A stretch of DNA of 64,000 nt, from assembly GCA_949825045.1 (NCBI GenBank), contig OX463813.1, positions 24,224,001 to 24,288,000 of the forward strand, written 5' to 3'. Source of the DNA: Argyresthia goedartella. Lineage: Eukaryota; Arthropoda; Insecta; Lepidoptera; Argyresthiidae. How positions within the stretch are numbered: the first letter of the stretch is position 1; each line of letters opens with the position of its first letter. Below, piece by piece: positions 63,070 to 64,000 of the stretch. The translations under genes were made by a program, and so were the position numbers. The notes below the pieces were generated by a model. That model saw nothing but the letters and a program-made list of their open reading frames with translations. It was not told where the DNA came from and ran no database searches.

Positions 63070-64000
63070 GATTTTCTGGTGCCGAGACCGAAGGATATCC
63101 TAGATAGTCTGATATCTAGATATTCTAAAAGAATCAAGGTCTAACGCGTTACTTTTAAAAATAACACAACGTAGAAACGATTTTAAACAGTTCAGTTTTG
63201 TAAATAAGAAATAAGCAAAAAAAAATGGGCATTGTTTTCACAATTCTTCGGACGAGCTACGGCGGTTTAGTGTTCAGGAATAATGGCCGGCCGGCTTAGA
63301 AAAAACGTTAATCGTGTAGTACAAGTTGACTCACTTTCGCAGACAAGTGTTTTAAATAATGAGATGGCGTCAGGACAGGTGACTCAATTGTTATCTGAAA
63401 TAGTGAATAGATTAGACAGTTTGGAACGGGGTTCAAGTACAAGTAATACTTCGGACAGATAGACTGACAGACAGGAACTAGATACGTTTGAACAATCGGT
63501 AGAAAAACGTCAATCATGCATAGTGAAAATGACACAGAAGTTGCCGACATTCGATGGGCGGAGTTCGGAAAATCCGATGATTTTCTTAAGAGATTTAAAG
63601 GCTTATTATATTAAAGTCTCGGGAGATAGTTCTAGGGCTTTGATATGGGCAACGGATAGTTTGGTAGGAATTGCAAAAGTTCGAATGAGCATATACAGAG
63701 ACTCATGGCGAACCTATTAGGATTTTGAAAAAGATTTCAGAGAGGTATTCTGGGGTGATAATGAACAGGAATTAATTAAACAAAGATTCCTAACTGCGAA
63801 GTTCGATTCTAAGAAAGGTCAAAGTATGGAAGAATTATTTGCCTCTCAATTGAATAGCATATATGAGCTTACGATACCGTTTACTGATACGGAGAAAATC
63901 AACACGATTTTCAGACAGTTGCCGCGTGATATTCAGGTAGCGTTTTTTGCTAGAAAGGAACCGATGACTATACGAGATGCGGTCGAGTTCCTTCGGCAAT
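63070..64000 (+). pseudogene. Start of gypsy-type element 2: PBS and gag (cut by window end)
   Basis: Nearly identical to 50871-51800. ATG at 63283; UAG at 63460-63462 and 63718-63720, the same two codons as in element 1. The remainder lies beyond the window. Confidence 0.85.

Overview
The window looks like nuclear DNA of a butterfly or moth. It has split genes with GT/AG introns, TTAGG-type telomere-like units, tRNA-derived SINEs, and several repeat families of a kind common in Lepidoptera. No species can be named from sequence alone. There is no operon structure, and no rRNA, CRISPR array or functional tRNA gene was recognised.

Left part (about 2.7-29.7 kb, + strand): one large gene encodes a FGGY-family glycerol-kinase-like protein. 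I could assemble 14 coding exons with consistent splice sites and phases, giving 2,097 nt and 698 residues. The fold-wide motifs are present. However, the catalytic-base Asp of the GDQQ motif reads Asn (GNQQ), the DQGT, TYGTG and DGG nucleotide loops are altered, and the last exon adds about 184 residues beyond the usual glycerol kinase end. This suggests a pseudokinase or a repurposed sugar-kinase fold, and it is the most interesting feature of the window. Its introns hold degenerate duplicates of exons 10 and 13, a BEL/Pao integrase relic, LINE relics, SINEs and several foldback/MITE elements. One MITE encloses TTAGG repeats.

Middle part (29.7-45 kb): mostly repeats. They include TIR elements, a homogeneous 8 x 96 bp tandem array that stays open on the minus strand, and one apparently intact single-exon F-box gene on the minus strand (41,047-42,204). 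A nested stack of DNA transposons follows at 43.1-44.7 kb, with two clear hAT-type insertions, each flanked by a perfect 8-bp target duplication.

Right part (45-64 kb): a retroelement graveyard. It holds an env-like fragment next to an 84-bp foldback, a LINE relic with RT and RNase H parts, and a nearly complete but broken Ty3/gypsy-type LTR element (48,654-57,196). It also holds a 5'-truncated LINE with a poly(A) tail and 15-bp target duplication (59,058-59,927), a SINE, and the 5' part of a second copy of the same gypsy family (60,847 to the window end). Both gypsy copies carry the same two in-frame UAG codons in gag.

The two host genes show no functional link in the sequence. Most of the remaining DNA is explained by mobile elements and their decay.
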